From Hypholoma sublateritium FD-334 SS-4 (taxonomy: Eukaryota > Basidiomycota > Agaricomycetes > Agaricales > Strophariaceae), in contig KN817551.1 of the NCBI GenBank assembly GCA_000827495.1, positions 279,513 to 343,512 on the forward strand: a DNA stretch of 64,000 bases. Direction: 5' to 3'. The notes beneath the pieces are model-generated. The model saw only the letters and a list, made by a program, of their open reading frames with translations. It had not been told where the DNA came from and did not search any database. The position numbers were made by a program, and so were the translations under genes. Below are positions 1 to 12,889 of this stretch, in pieces (the first letter of the stretch is position 1; the number at the start of each line of letters is the position of its first letter).

Positions 1-3000
1 ATTCAGCGATCAGGTACACTGACTTCCCCCGTATTCAAATTGCTTATCTGCACACCGAGTGCGTGGGCGTCCCGACTGCACTGCAAAGGTATGCCCTGCG
101 GTTCTCCTTGCGCCGTGGTACATGGTCCAAAGCGCGAGTTCGTCCTGACGGGCTCAAAAATGGTTTCAAACAGCACAAGAGGGGGCACCGTGATCCAGAT
201 ACGCCCACTCATGCCCGTGTACCGTTGCACTCGCAAGCTGCGCCGAAGAAAGCACTGATGGACGTTCGGAGATAAAAATGGAATATAGCGGTGGCACGGG
301 ACGGATGGTATGTTCAGAACGGGTACGCACCGCGGAACCCACCAGAGCAGAGAGGGGCGAACAGTGAGCTTTCCGCAAACCTATCAATTTTTCGAGCACA
401 AGAGGGAGAATACACTAGCACAAGGCGCACGCACTAGTATTCCGTACAACCAGGAATCGCCCCCCGAGCGCAGCGCAGACGGATTCTTTCCTCTTTACAA
501 CTTTTAGAACAGCGTTGAGACTCCGCGTACATGTTACTCCGTCTCCTGGTCGTATTTAATCGGAACGGAAAGCGAGTAAGAGACACGATCATCTGCGCCA
601 CTGCACGTACGGCGTGCTTACAGTGTGGCCGGCTTGATCCACCGGCCGTAGCGCTGCCGCACAGCCAGCACATGCTTGACGTGGGAATGGAGCTACGAAC
701 GTGCTGATTCGTCCAGATTGCAAACTTGTTCTCCCGTTTCTCCCATTGCGTATCCGACTCATCTGCGATACCGCCGCCCATCGCCTAAATATCTCGCTAT
801 CGCACGGTTTGGAATACGAAGTTGAGCGTTGGAGTGTCATTCGGGAATGGTCTGCAGCAGACCGATTGGGCGGGTGCCCACTCGAGGTGTGTCGTCATCC
901 ACTTCGCCGGCGTTTGTCTGACTCTGGGAGACCTGTCGATGGCTAGCTGTCTACCTGTACGATGCGCAGCTCCCTCCTTTCGTGTGCATTTACGATCCTG
1001 TCTGACCGGTGCGCTCCACCCATCGCCTCATCCCGTCAGAGCGTACGGTATCCTAATCCCGGCTGCCCGCAAACACAGAGCTCTGCCTCTCCGCCACGTA
1101 GCGCCCACACGCCGCTCCCTTCCAATATCACAGCCATTCAGAGATGGGCACCCGAGCACAACATGTATAACGGTACTCGTCTCTCAAACACGTTGTTCGT
1201 TAGTCGGCGTGTGTTTATATGCGCGCCTGAGCGCCAGCGCCGCCGCCATCCTCCACAGTTGGTTCCTTACCAGTATCGCCCCGCATCCGTGTGGCGGTGA
1301 AAATCGCAAATGTCTCCTCTCCTGGGTGCTCGTTATCTTTCGGAGACCCCTCAGTCGTCTCTCTCTATGCATCCGCAGCGCCCTCTCACTAGCGCTCCGC
1401 CTCCCGCAGATTGCATTTTTTGTGTCTGATAGGCAAGACGGCTCGGTCCAGGTTTTGCCCCTGACGACTGATGTGCACGCGTGCGAGATATTCAGCAACA
1501 CCATCAGATTGGATTTCTGCGCTGTCTTCATGCTTCTCCCTCTTGTTCAACTGGGATCTCGCCCGAAAGACTGCTGAAAATGCTGGTTTGTAACTATACG
1601 GAAACTCTCTACTATAAATGTGAGCTTTCGATATGCCCATTTTAACGTTCTTACGGATTAGCGCTAGGTGACGATGGCTTTGAAAGCACCGCCAGTTCCC
1701 GATGCTGCTGATCGCAAAGAGGCTGTAATCGCTGAGGATCCCGCGGTGGTTCTCAAAGGCGACTGGGTGGAGAGTACGACGCTGATCGGGCCGATACCTG
1801 ATCGCTAGTCGGGGTATGCCCTTCCTTCGAATAGTTGATGTTGATCTCACTCTGCGCACCCTGTGCGCCTGGAGGCCGTCGCTCTTCGGTGGCGCTTCAC
1901 TCCACGCTACGTTGATCGTACTTCTGTGCCGTGCATTCTTCCCCCCCACCCCCAACATTTAATTCCACAGAGCGTCCACCTCCTTCCCGCCGTCCCGCGC
2001 CCGCTCACTGCGTCGGCACTGCGACGTTGGGTAGAATGCATAGTCTGGACCGCCACCCTCCGCACAGTGCTGCGAGTCGGGCGTACCAGATACTTACTAT
2101 CTTCCATAGTGTTGCAGCGCCCACAGACAGACCGCAAACCTTCCTGCTTGTCCGGTGGGCGCCCCTAGTGCGTCTAGCACGCGCGTGTTCTGTACCATTT
2201 TCTTGGCTTCTCTATTGTCGCCCTGTTTCATTCTGCAGGTAGTCACTCGGGAGCGCTGTACATGATGCACTTAATCTGCTATGCTTTATCCGACTTCGTC
2301 TGTCCCTTTCTCACGTCCTCTCCAGTCTGGCATTGTATTTTATGGGCGCAAGCACGCGGCTCCGCTGTACTTCCACGTCATCTGCCGTAATTTATCCGAT
2401 TGGCTGTCTGTCCTCTGTGCTTTGCCAACTTTCGCTGTTCGATACCTTCTAAATTTTCCCCCCCCGGGGCGACAACCAACGCCCTTTCACCGCCGTCCAC
2501 ACGCTCGCTGAGTCAATTGCTCAGGGACGCGCTTACACGCGTGTGCTATGTATGCGCCACAGCGCTCGTCTCTTTGTTCTGACTGGATCTTCGGCGTGTG
2601 TGTCGCGCGGCCGAGCGCTCTGTCGCCGCCGTACCCTCCTTTACTTCGCTGCAGCACCGTACCACCCTGCGGTTTCTCTGATATGTGATTGGACACCCTC
2701 CCGTGTCGGATTGGCGTAGAGCTCAGCCACAACGCGTGCTTCGCCCAGTGCTGCTTCTCTTCTGCCCGTCCCTGATCACTGCGTCCCGCTTTCTCCCGTC
2801 GCCCATCTGCCTTGCGACCCCTGCCGTGCGGAGACCACACACGCCTACCTATAGAGTCGCATTCAGAGACGCGCGCCCGCGCCGATGCCATGCGCACCGG
2901 CACTCGTCTCTTGGTAGTAATCCGAATTTTGGGTAGCGTGTGTGTAGTACTCCTGGGCGTCCATGCCGCCGTCGCTTCCCCGTTTCCTGCGCGTACCGCT

Positions 3001-3399
3001 GCGCCGCCGTTCCCTCTCGAAGACCATCTCATTCGCAGTACCGGGCCATATGCACCCTGTTCACGCCAGCGCGCAACGTATCTGCTGTACCGCAGGCCGC
3101 GTTGCACGCTCGCGGGGACGCGTAGCCTGTTAGGGACATTTGAAACATATTTCCGTGCGCTGGCGTGAATGCATCGTGCATTCCATTGGCTCAGCATTTC
3201 AGAGGGGACGATGCGGTGCATCGTTTTCAACACGACTCGCAGACATGCATGATCGTGCATCGGGATCACTTTGTTGAAATCACTTGTGCGGCGGCGGACG
3301 CGTGATGAGCGGCGTACGACAACAGATTTGGCATACCACCCCCGTCCTCTCCCATTTCCTATGTGCGTTATCCACCCGGTCTGCGTGGAATTGTCCGAA
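1..3399 (+). repeat. Degenerate repeat mosaic, left edge (R family, copy D)
   Basis: No open frame here reads like a protein, and the sequence is GC-rich. Two blocks recur elsewhere in the window in the same orientation. About 590-920 matches 7080-7400: both carry GACGTGGGAATRGAGCT and, further on, CCACTCGAGGTGTGTCG. About 1990-2740 matches 5200-5790: both carry CTGCGACGTTGGG, CTTGTCCGGTGGGCGCC and, later, GTCGGATTGGCG. Identity is only moderate with many indels, so the copies are old. I cannot assign the family to a known transposon class. The stretch 2900-3399 shows nothing else that I recognise. Confidence 0.6.
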
Positions 3400-6300
3400 T
3401 CGAATGTCAGCGCGAGGGGTCCTCTGGTGCGCTACTTTGAACAGCTAACCGCTGACGCACGTGGATCTTGCGTGCGCAGCGGATTGTTCTGTTGAATGCG
3501 AATACCATAGAAGTTCCTCCCGCTGTGCGCGATGTGGCGGTCGCGGTGCACTTGGCGGGTGCCGGGCGGGGAAGGACACGCGTGCTGGTTTCTGGTGCGC
3601 GTCGCTTCATTATTGCTCGGATTACCTGAGAACTTTACGGACTACGCGCGTAGAAGCAGGCACCTATGATGGCGTGCGGGGGGTTATGCACCCGCTACGT
3701 CAGCGGAAAGCTGGTGAGTGGGCTCTATGCGTGTATTGACCTTCACGTGCGGCGCACGTTCAATTACACGAGACGCGCGATGCCATTGAACATTTTTTTG
3801 CAGTGCATCCGGTATAAAGTAACACCGCACTGCGACACGCGTCCACGAGGGTAAGACTTCTCAGGACGCGGTGGAGGGTGATCTACCGCGACGAATGCGG
3901 TCAATCGCACGGTATCGAGTAGCACGGCGAGGGTGATGCTGCATCTGTTCAGGCACGATGGCACGCAACGCTCGGCTTGGTGGGTATTCTAAAAAAATAC
4001 GATAGAAATAATAACCTCTATATCTATGGGGTAAAAGGGTGCGGGAAGACCTCTGGAGGCCGAGCGTCAGCGCTGTCAGCTCTCGCGCCGCTAGCCGGGG
4101 CGGTCGGGCCGGGGACACCGCGTGATCCGCGTGAATGTGGCGATTCAGAAGCGAGGAATCGGAAGCAGTGGTTCTTTGAATCTTTCCTCTACCCTTCCAT
4201 CGCTGCGAGCGATGTTCCTCAAATTCGCCTGACGGAGCTGTACAGCGCGTATAAGATCGAAGTCGTACGCGATACAATGGTCAGGGCTCCTCCGCTGGCG
4301 ACGTACCACGCATCGCCAGCTGCCCACGATATTGATATGGAAAGAAACGAACGGCGCTTATCCAGCAGATCAGGCTGATTGCTACTGAGGTGCGTCATTC
4401 TTTCTAACAAATCTCCTGCGTGGACGCACATTGTGCAGCCTTCACGTCCTCCCAGACCCACTGCGCAGCGTTCCGTATTCACCCGATCCGTACCTGCCGT
4501 GTTTCGCTCTCAGTGTCCTCATTGATACATGCCGGTGGGTGGGTAGCCATACTCCCAATGCACCTGGCTGTCCTACAGCCATGCAGCACCAACGTTCCGT
4601 ACTCACCCGACACGCTTCGTTTCGCTCTGCGTGTCGACATTGATACGTGCTGCTGGTGGGCCGCCATACTCTCGCTATGCACCCGGCTTACTGATGATCG
4701 TCTCTACAGCCACGCGGGGCTTACAGACCACGTAAACGCACCCCGAATACGCACCGTCTATTCCATATTCCCGCTGTCTCTTCCAGTACGATGTCCCTGT
4801 GTCCGTTCCCCTGTCCCTTCCTCGACGCCCTCCACCTTACACGCGTCTCCGCACGCCGATGTCCCTCGCCTCGTGCGCCGTCGCGCTCCCAGAACACACA
4901 CGCCGGCCAATCCGTACTGCATCAGGGCGCCCACCTCCGCATGGACTGTGCTTCACAGGTTGCGCGCCTGATGATTAGCGATCGTCTGTTATTGGCGGCG
5001 TGCGTGAGTCTGGGTGCCAGAGCGACTATGCGCTGTTGTCCCCCCGCACTGACATACGCGTCGTCTGCGCTCTATCCGGCTGTACGCCGCCTGTCTCTTC
5101 CCTTTTCCCGCCCCACCTTCGACGCCCTCCGCTGCTGCTCCTCATATCCGCTTCCTCGCGTACTTTCTCCCCGCGCCCTCTAGGACATCCTCATCCTCCG
5201 CACCGGCCTGCGGTCGCTCGCTGTGTCAGCACTGCGACGTTGGGTTGAATGCGTAATCTGGCCCGCCACCCCCCCGCACAGTACTGCGAGTCGGGTGTAC
5301 CAGATATGACAAATTTGTACCAGTGTCGCAGCGCCCGCGCAGACCGCAAACTTTCCTGCTTGTCCGGTGGGCGCCCCTAGTGCGCCTGGAATGCTCTTTC
5401 TCGTGGTTTCTCTAGTGTCGCCCTGCTTTCTTCCGTGCGCAGGGATGCGGCTACGGTGTACATGCGTGTCATCCGCTGTGCTTCATCCGACTCTGTTGTC
5501 CGTTCCTGTGCCTACGCCGTGCGATACCGTCCGCTCTTCACTTGCCGCCTTTCCTTTCCCTCTCGCGGCCCAACAACCAGCCGCTGTTTACCGCCGCCCA
5601 CACGCTCCTGTGCTATGCGCCACGGTGTCGCCCTTTTATCACTGAATAAAAACCGCGTGTCGGTCGTGTGCCTGAGTGCTGATATCGCTGTCATCTTCTC
5701 CTCTGCTTTCCTGTTACACCTTGCTGCCGTGCCACGTATCTCATGCATGATTGCCCATCTTCCTCCTGGGTCGGATTGGCGCTGCGCCACCGCTGTTATC
5801 GGTAACAAGCGCACTGGGTCAAATTCGTGACGCACACGCTAGCGCGCTGTGCTTCTTCTACTGTCCCGCGGGAACGCACCGTGTTTCCGCGGAGTTGCAC
5901 AACCTCGAGGACATAAATGCGGGACCGGAGCCGCTCGCGTGTGTGTTGGTGTATGCGTCAGGTCCCTCAACGGTCCTTCATCTCAAGTCCCTCCAACATT
6001 CATCTCCCACTTCTCATTCGGAGCCTCCTCGTTCATTTCTATAGCACGAGGGGGTGCATGCAGCGCATTTTTCGCAAGGGGGCGGCAGACGCGCAATAGG
6101 AGTGCGTGTGCTGAATCTCTCGTGTTGGGAAGAGGTGCATTACGGGCGGCGCACGGGCGCATTGTGCACATCGTCGGGTGCCGTCGTTTCTCAGCGCGAA
6201 GGGTCCGATCGTCGCGGTACATCGAACAGCTTCGCACGGACGGGCGAATGAAGCATGCACGGTACGCTATTCTCAAAATTGTACCTTGGGTAGGATCTCT

Positions 6301-9240
6301 CCCACTAGGCTCGATGAAAATGATCAGTGATTCAGATGCGTGGGCGGAGCGCTAACGGCGTTGGGCTTGCGCTGGTCGCTCCGCCGTCCCTCATAACTGT
6401 GTATTTAGCTCTCGAAATCATGACGAGGTAATAATCCCTCTTACTATGCTCGATGTACCACATGAGGTGCGCTGCGCGCGCCATTCCCGGCGAAATTTTA
6501 CTGATGCGCGCTGTAATTCGCTTTGTCCGTGGACTTTCGCTTGGACATAAGTAGGATATGACTGCGCTGTGTCTGCGTCGAACTCTGGCCCCTGCAAAGG
6601 TGCATGCGTCCTTCCTACGCGCGTCTTCAAGTGCATGATACAGGTGATTACGCTTAGCGTACTTTTCGTGCTCTATTACTTTAATGGAAATCCATCATCT
6701 GCTGTGATCGGCAGAGCACCTGCGCGCATCATATCAAGGTCAAGGCGTCCTCCCAAATGATATGGTGCTTCGACCCCCCGCTACACAGTGTTCTCTAAGC
6801 GTGCGTTGCGTTATGGAAAGCACTGCTATAATCTATGGAAATGCCACATCGACGGTGTGTGGTGTGTTGCTTGGAGATTCGCATGCCATGCCATGCGAAT
6901 GCGATTCACGAGCATCCTACCTATATATATGTACGGCACAACAATTAAAATTGCATCAATACTCACACTGTGGCGCACTCGGAGAGCGCATGACGGAGCG
7001 TCGCGGATGTGAGCGGAAGTGCTGAGACGACGAACACATGCGCGTACACATAATTCGAGAGCGGCACGTACTAACGGCGCGCTAAAGTTATGTCGGGCCG
7101 CGCAGCACACGATGGGCCGACGACTCCCGGAGCGCCGATCCGTGCGGCTGGTTTCGGCCTTTCGGAACATGGTCGACAGTGGTCGACGTGGGAATAGAGC
7201 TGCGAACCGTTGGAATTTCTTCAGCCCTCGCGCTATCCTTTTCCTCCCATCATTATCCACGCCGCCTATCTCTGGCACATCGAATAGTTGGAAACTTCGG
7301 TAAAGCGATATATCAAATTGTGTGCTGGAGCATCGTGATGTCCAGCAGAATGATCGGGAGGATCCCACTCGAGGTGTGTCGCCTCCTACAGATTCGCCAG
7401 TGATTCTCTCACTGTTCTCAGCCCCCGGTCTGACGTCGACGATCCTTGTGGGCATCCTCTAGTTTCCCCTAGCGTCTTTGTATGGTTCTCCTCCCCCGCC
7501 TTACGCTGTTGACCCTCCCCTCCTTTCAGGATTCAGATCGCCGCCCATCCCGTTGTCATCAATATTCAACAAGCGCCCCACATGCGTGTTTTCTGTGCCC
7601 ATCTGACTCTGGACCCTGCTCTAGCTACGCGATCCGACTACCTGGCCGCAATGTGTATTCTCGCCTACGCCAGGTGTAATAGCCTCCGCTCTTCGCCCTT
7701 CGACATCTCCGCTGCCATACCTTCCTCTGTGGTCCCTGCGCACCTCGTCTCGATTTAAGGCCATTTCCGCCGCGCAGAGCTCACACGCCTCTCGTCATCC
7801 CCCTCAGGAACGAACGTTGCTGGGCATCTTGCGCAGTGGCAATTATCCCTTAGGTGAATATCACGATGCCCAGGCAGCGTGTGTGCCGCGTTCCCTCGTC
7901 CTTCACATCTTCTCTTACTCCCCCTCGTTGTTGCGCCTGCTTTGTCGCCCGTTTTGCTACCATAAACCACGCGCTAGCGCGCCTCACATTCTCTGTCCCC
8001 CCCAGACAAACCGTGTGTTTGCAACGCGGATTGACTGCGAGGACATAATCAAAAATTCCATTGATGCGCTAGCGTGTGGGGATGCGTACATTTCGGTATA
8101 CTCCACCGCCCCTTGTGATGCTATGCATCGTCGCGCGAGCGGTTTGCTTAGTTCTTCCTTTGAAACAGGATGCGCGCTTGTGGCAAACTGTTTTGGCTGG
8201 AAGAACTCGGTGCTGTACCCCTCCTGCTTCGTGACATGCATATAGGTGTCGTTCCGGATCTTGGGGAGAAAAGCTGGCGTCGTTATTTGGTGGCCTACAG
8301 ATACGCGCGCATGGCGCGGACGACGGACGACGGACGTGCGGGGTGCTTCCCGCGCTGTTTCCCTTCTTACCGGTAGGCATGCAGATATGTATGACTGACG
8401 CTCCGTGCTGCACGCTGTCGCCTCGACCGTGAAAACATCTGACTTTCAACATACCTCGCTCCCGATTGCGAAATAGGATATGCATACGCGTCCCGCCATT
8501 CCGCAGCCTCTCTTTCCTTTCCATACACGTACCCCCCTGTCCATTTCCAGGGCCATTGTCCGACGGGTGCTTCCGTGCATTAATTTGAACAGCTGGGTAA
8601 GTACGCGCTAGTAGCGCACGAGTAACACGCTGTTTTTTTGTCTCGGATGCTTAAAGCATCCCTCCCGCTGCGTTTGATGAATTAAAGAATGCACACGGCG
8701 TTCGCGTCGCGCTCTGCTTCTGCCGCCCCTTTCTCTTAGGAAGAAGAAGGATACGCTTGCGACGCGCTGATCTCTGGCATCCATTAATGCGCGTACGCAT
8801 GTACCGCGCGAGTCTTCGGGTGATTGAATGGTGCGATGAAATGCGGCGTACCGTACGCGCGCGCTCCATGCCATCGTATTGTGTGACGCGAGCGCGACGC
8901 TGTTCTATTTATGTCCTCACGGGCCGTTCTACGGTACGCTGGTCATTTTCCTTAGCGGTGCGCGGGAGCGGGTGGGTGTTTTAGGCGCTGACTACTATTT
9001 TTCGATTACGCCCGTCAGGATAGGGTCTGGACTCGCGGTTCGGAGGATGGTGCACCGTGCCGCTCTCCATCGTGATTCGTGCTTCGTGCCTCACTGCTTT
9101 TCCCACCAGTGCGAGACATGGCGCATGAGTTCGCAGCTCATTCGGGACGCTCGCGGAGCGGCGGGACCGCAGGATCACCTGGATCACCTGAACGCGGAAA
9201 CGATGACCGTTGGGTGTTCCGCACGAACCGCGTGAGAATC
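3400..9240 (+). repeat. Dispersed degenerate repeat R, copy A
   Basis: This is a long GC-rich non-coding block. It is collinear with copy B (11256-14390, same strand) and with copy C (about 51560-55900, opposite strand). Landmarks shared with C on the reverse strand: 3480~55450, 3790~55160, 4300~54755, 6700~53300, 7180~53040, 8250~52030. Landmarks shared with B: 3790~11300, 4300~11730, 8050~12060, 8800~13850, 9040~14190. Examples are TTGAACATTTTTTTGCAGTG at 3787 and 11310 and GTGTGGGGATGCGTAC near 8075 and 12069. No transposase, reverse transcriptase or terminal repeat was recognised. The open frames inside are short and unlike proteins. The end points are approximate. Confidence 0.65.
4469..4718 (+). 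repeat. Two-unit tandem repeat, period about 124 bp
   Basis: Units 4469-4592 and 4593-4718 both begin CGTTCCGTAYTCACCCGA. They then share TTTCGCTCT, CATTGATAC, GCCATACTC and CTACAGCCA in the same order. The units differ at many positions, so the duplication is old. It lies inside repeat copy A. Copy C has a shorter interval at this point, and copy B shows no second unit here. Confidence 0.7.
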
Positions 9241-9503
9241 GCGGTGCCCCACCACGTCTCTCCCACTTCCTTTGCGGCGTCTATTTCATCAAACATCTCC
9301 ATGTATCGTGCGTCATTCGCGAGGCGACCCTTTACTATTTATGTACCGCAAGTGCTCAGTGGGTGATATTATTGGCTTCGCGAACGATCTGTGCACTAGG
9401 CAAAGCCGTGCAATGCTCGTGTGGCGAATACTCTATCATAATTTTGAATATTGCAACCCCAAGGACGATCATGTCCGGGATCGTCCAATATAACTGACGT
9501 TGA

Positions 9504-10568
9504 TTACCACGAAACCCGCGTTCCATCAACGTGAATAAACTGTCCGCCATCTTTCTCCCGCGTAGATCCATCGATCAGACTGATCAGGGAGACAGAGACT
9601 GTTTCTACCGTTGGAAGGTTCGGAAGTCCATCCACCATCTTCTTCATCAAACCGCTCGTGTCTGCTGCAACGGTATCTCGCACTAGGAAATTGTTAGTAA
9701 GGATTTGTCGCTCTAGCTGGATATAAATATTCGAACACTGACGCATATCGGTATTCACAGGGCCGGGGGATACTGGAAAGGCCACTGCGCTCACGTTAGT
9801 TGAGGCCAAGCAACTTGGATGCGAATTCATATGTACGTACCGAGCCAATCGTTTTCGAAATGTATTTTTCTTGTGGCCCAATTTAACGCAGCTTTTGTCG
9901 CCCCGTAGGCTACTCCTCCTGATTGGAACTTGATAGACCTACCGTCGAAGCTGGCCGCGCGAGTGCTGATCGGGACGAAGCGCGGCGAGACGCTTTTCTT
10001 GAGCAGACCGTAGACTGCTTGGAACAAGATGATGGTCCCGGTTACATTTATCTAGAAGCACCATAGTCGTCAGATGGAACACATGATGGAGAGGAGATAG
10101 CATAGACGTGCGTGAAAATGTTCCTCTAGCTGAGCAATTCTAATGTTGGAAACATCACCGGTTGGATCACAGACACCTTCGGTGTTGATATGAAAATATC
10201 ACTTATGACTCCACGCTCGAAATTGAAGCACGAGGCGTACCCGCATTGGCGATGACAGTGTCCAAGTACCCGTGGCGCTTCTCAATCTCTCTTGCTAGTG
10301 CAGTGTTTCCTTCCCCATCCGCAGACACGCATTTCACGATGGAAAGTCTGTCAGGATACCTGATCTGTAAGCTGATCAGCGCTGACGCGTTGTCCGGGTC
10401 GCGTGCTCCGGCGTAAACAAAAGCGCGGTCGTGCTTCTCCAGAATGCGAGCAACGAGTCCGAGTCCTTCATCGCTCTCATGTCAGATGAGATTGGCTCAA
10501 TACAAAGCTCGTTACATACCTATACCCCTATTTGATCCTGTGATGAGGTATACTGTGGCTTGAGACAT
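9504..10568 (-). CDS. Short-chain dehydrogenase/reductase, SDR-A (6 exons)
   Basis: Predicted classical SDR, an NAD(P)-dependent cytosolic oxidoreductase; the substrate is unknown. Exons on the minus strand: 10520-10568, 10241-10465, 10112-10176, 9841-10051, 9743-9784, 9504-9682, giving 256 aa. All six exon lengths (49, 225, 65, 211, 42, 179) are identical to those of SDR-B and SDR-C. Visible motifs: nucleotide-binding TGSNRGIGLG near residues 12-21, NAG at the end of exon 2, Ser near 142 in PIST, and YGATK (Tyr162/Lys166). The start is fixed by the aligned N-terminus MSQATVYLITG. One oddity is that intron 3 (10052-10111) has a GC donor (GCACGT) where the paralogues have GT. That may be a tolerated GC-AG intron or early decay. 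The 3' end faces repeat copy A, with a 260-bp spacer in which nothing else was seen. Confidence 0.85.
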
Positions 10569-10618
10569 CAATGTATGGCGTATGTAGATATCAGTGGGAT
10601 AGATTTAGAAGATAGGGT

Positions 10619-10625
10619 TTATATA
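10619..10625 (-). promoter_or_regulatory. TATA box of SDR-A
   Basis: TATATAA on the minus strand, about 51 nt upstream of the ATG. SDR-B and SDR-C have the same element 38-60 nt before their start codons, which supports the chosen starts. Confidence 0.6.
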
Positions 10626-11089
10626 GCAGCTGATCCACTTTGAGCCGGTGCGGCACAGAGTCCGGAAAACACCCGAAGAGCTATCAAGCAGTGCTGTGTC
10701 TGGTTCCTGCAAAGGATTAATCAATTCTGATATCAGTAATTCAGCGACATCCTACTGCTGAAGTAAATGCGTACAGCATTCAGTAAACGATACAGTAAAA
10801 TATACCATAACTTCTGACAGTATAACTGCTCAAACACGTTGAGCAAGGTTTGTCAGCTGCAACATCGGATACGATCAACGCTCATGTCATTCGCTATATA
10901 TACAACTACTTGCATGGCAAGCTATTAATGAATACGACATACTTATAAGGGCAGGCGGGACCTTGCGTTTTCACTTGATGTACTTGAGTAGAAGTTCTAC
11001 CAAAACGGATCAGTGTGAACGTGTATGAAGGCTTATCTGTGAGAAAATCCGACGCTACGCTCAAGTGCGTGATATGTGTCTGTTTCATG
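10626..11089. other. Intergenic spacer, no gene seen
   Basis: AT-richer sequence between the SDR-A promoter and the SDR relic. I see no coding exon, RNA gene or repeat in it. Confidence 0.5.
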
Positions 11090-11255
11090 GATATCTATTC
11101 TAATTGTACCGAGGGTATACGAATAACGCAAGAGTCACAGGCGGTAAATCGTTCTCCATATCTTGAATTCGACTGCATTATTCCAGTTGATCACCAAGAA
11201 AGCTTTTTCCCATTGACATCAGTGAACGCTCCACCTTCTTTCTCCCGTGTTACGT
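11090..11255 (-). pseudogene. 3' relic of a fourth SDR gene plus its 3' flank
   Basis: On the minus strand, 11191-11251 reads TREKEGGAFTDVNGKKLSW then stop. This matches the C-termini of SDR-C (STRAKEGGEFIDVDGTKLAW) and SDR-B. The match continues past the stop: TGATCAAC, then ATTTACCGCCTG followed by a GTACnn-type stretch, as after the SDR-C stop (51338 onward). The rest of the gene is missing, because repeat copy B starts directly at the broken 5' side near 11256. About 20 codons survive, so it cannot be functional. It occupies the position that mirrors SDR-B in the right arm. Confidence 0.75.
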
Positions 11256-12419
11256 GTATGTACCTTTTCGCGCGACACCCAATCAACTACACGATGCGCG
11301 CGATCCCGTTGAACATTTTTTTTTGCAGTGCGTCCGATCTGAAATAACGCTACGCTGTGGCGCGCGTTCATGAGCGTAGGCGAGGACGAGCGTGCTGGAG
11401 AGTGATGATGTACCGCGGCGAAATGAAATTTCGTTGTATTTATGAGGAAAAGAGGGTGAGGGAAGACTTCTAAAGACACAGCGTCGCTTCGCAAGGTGCG
11501 GATAGGGCTAGCGTTGCTTTTCGGTCGGGCCGTGCACGGACCACGCGCGTGATCCGTGGTGTAGCACTGACGCGGAAGCAGCTGTTCTTCTTTCGGCCTT
11601 TCCTCCCCGCTCACATAATGTTGACTCTTCCTATGCTCCGACCTATGTTATTCAGATATGGCTAATAAAGCTGTCTTGCGCATATATTGACGGAGGGTGA
11701 CGCGATATGATGGTCAGAGGCACTCCCCTATTGGTGTACAACGCATCGCCGCCCGTCCATGATACTGGTGCACAACAGAATGAACGGCGCTCTACGGCGC
11801 TTATCCAGAAGATCAGGCTGTTCGTTACTGGAGGTGCGTATTTCTGTCCAATAAATCTTCAGCGTCGGCTCACATCGCGCAGCGTTCCCTCCTCCTCGCA
11901 CGTTTTCTCCGGCTCCGCCGCATCGTTCCTTCCGCTTTGTCCCCCTTTTTCCTACCATCTCAAAGACACGCTAGAGCGTCTCACATTCCATGTCCCACAG
12001 ATGCAGCCGTGCGTTTGCGACGCGGGTTGACCGTGAGGACATCAGGGCGAACAAAAGTACGCGCTAGCGTGTGGGGATGCGTACGTGTCAATGTACTCCA
12101 CCTCCCCTTGTAACGCTGTGCATCCCCGCGCGAAGGTTCTTCCCAGCTCTCCCTTTCCAACCGCAGCTCGCGGACGCGCTTGGGAAGCGCACTGTTGCAC
12201 CCCATTCTAGTTCCTGAACTTGTCGCTGGATCCCTCCTGCTTCGAGATATCCGTACAGACGGCATGCCGGCGCTTGAGGAGAAAATCGGCGGTGGCGGTT
12301 TCCTGGGTGTGACTGTGGCGCCGGTGATTCCCGCGTAAATGCGCGAAGCGCGCACGATGGACGTACGGAGCGCTTCCTGCGCTGGTTGCCCTACGGTGTG
12401 CGCGCAGGTACGGCTGATC

Positions 12420-12668
12420 TATGGCGTTCAAAGTGCACAAAAAATAAAGCGCGCACAACTTTGATGTCCGCGATATACTTCTCATGTATTTATCCATATC
12501 CGCACTACTTTAGCAAGAAAATTTTCATGTCAAAAGTTTTGCGCAAAATGTGAACAGCGCGCAACTCTGAGGCTCGGCGCGCAATGTATTTTTAGCGCGC
12601 AATACAAACAGCGCGCAACTTTGCTTGGGCGCGCAATTCAGAGGGCCGCGCAACTCTCGAAGGCGCCC
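12420..12668 (+). repeat. Left terminal inverted repeat with iterated GCGCGCAA boxes
   Basis: Within about 180 bp the motif GCGCGCAA or a one-base variant occurs at least seven times, for example AGCGCGCAACT, GGCGCGCAATG, AGCGCGCAATA and GGCGCGCAATT, plus TTGCGCAAAA. Box spacing is about 15-30 bp. Regularly spaced subterminal boxes are typical transposase-binding sites (known for several DNA transposons; inferred here). I noted only two or three mismatches against the right arm. Confidence 0.85.
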
Positions 12669-12889
12669 AATGTTAATTCAAGCATTCAATATCATTATCT
12701 AATTCCAATTTAAATAAATGGACTCATAATTCTGTGGAAGACCCCTTCGGATACTGTTCAGGACTTCAACAAAGTGCGCAGACTGGGACCTCCACATCTA
12801 GAGGCACTGCAAGGATCATTTATTCTTATTTAATTCCGGTATTAACCTTGAATATTCATACAACATTTAAAGTCACTGAGTTGGTACTA

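Noticed and set aside
822..1577. 251-codon plus-strand frame
   Set aside because: No motif and a non-ATG or arbitrary start. The stretch falls inside the degenerate repeat, and the match to 7.1-7.4 kb does not preserve the frame.
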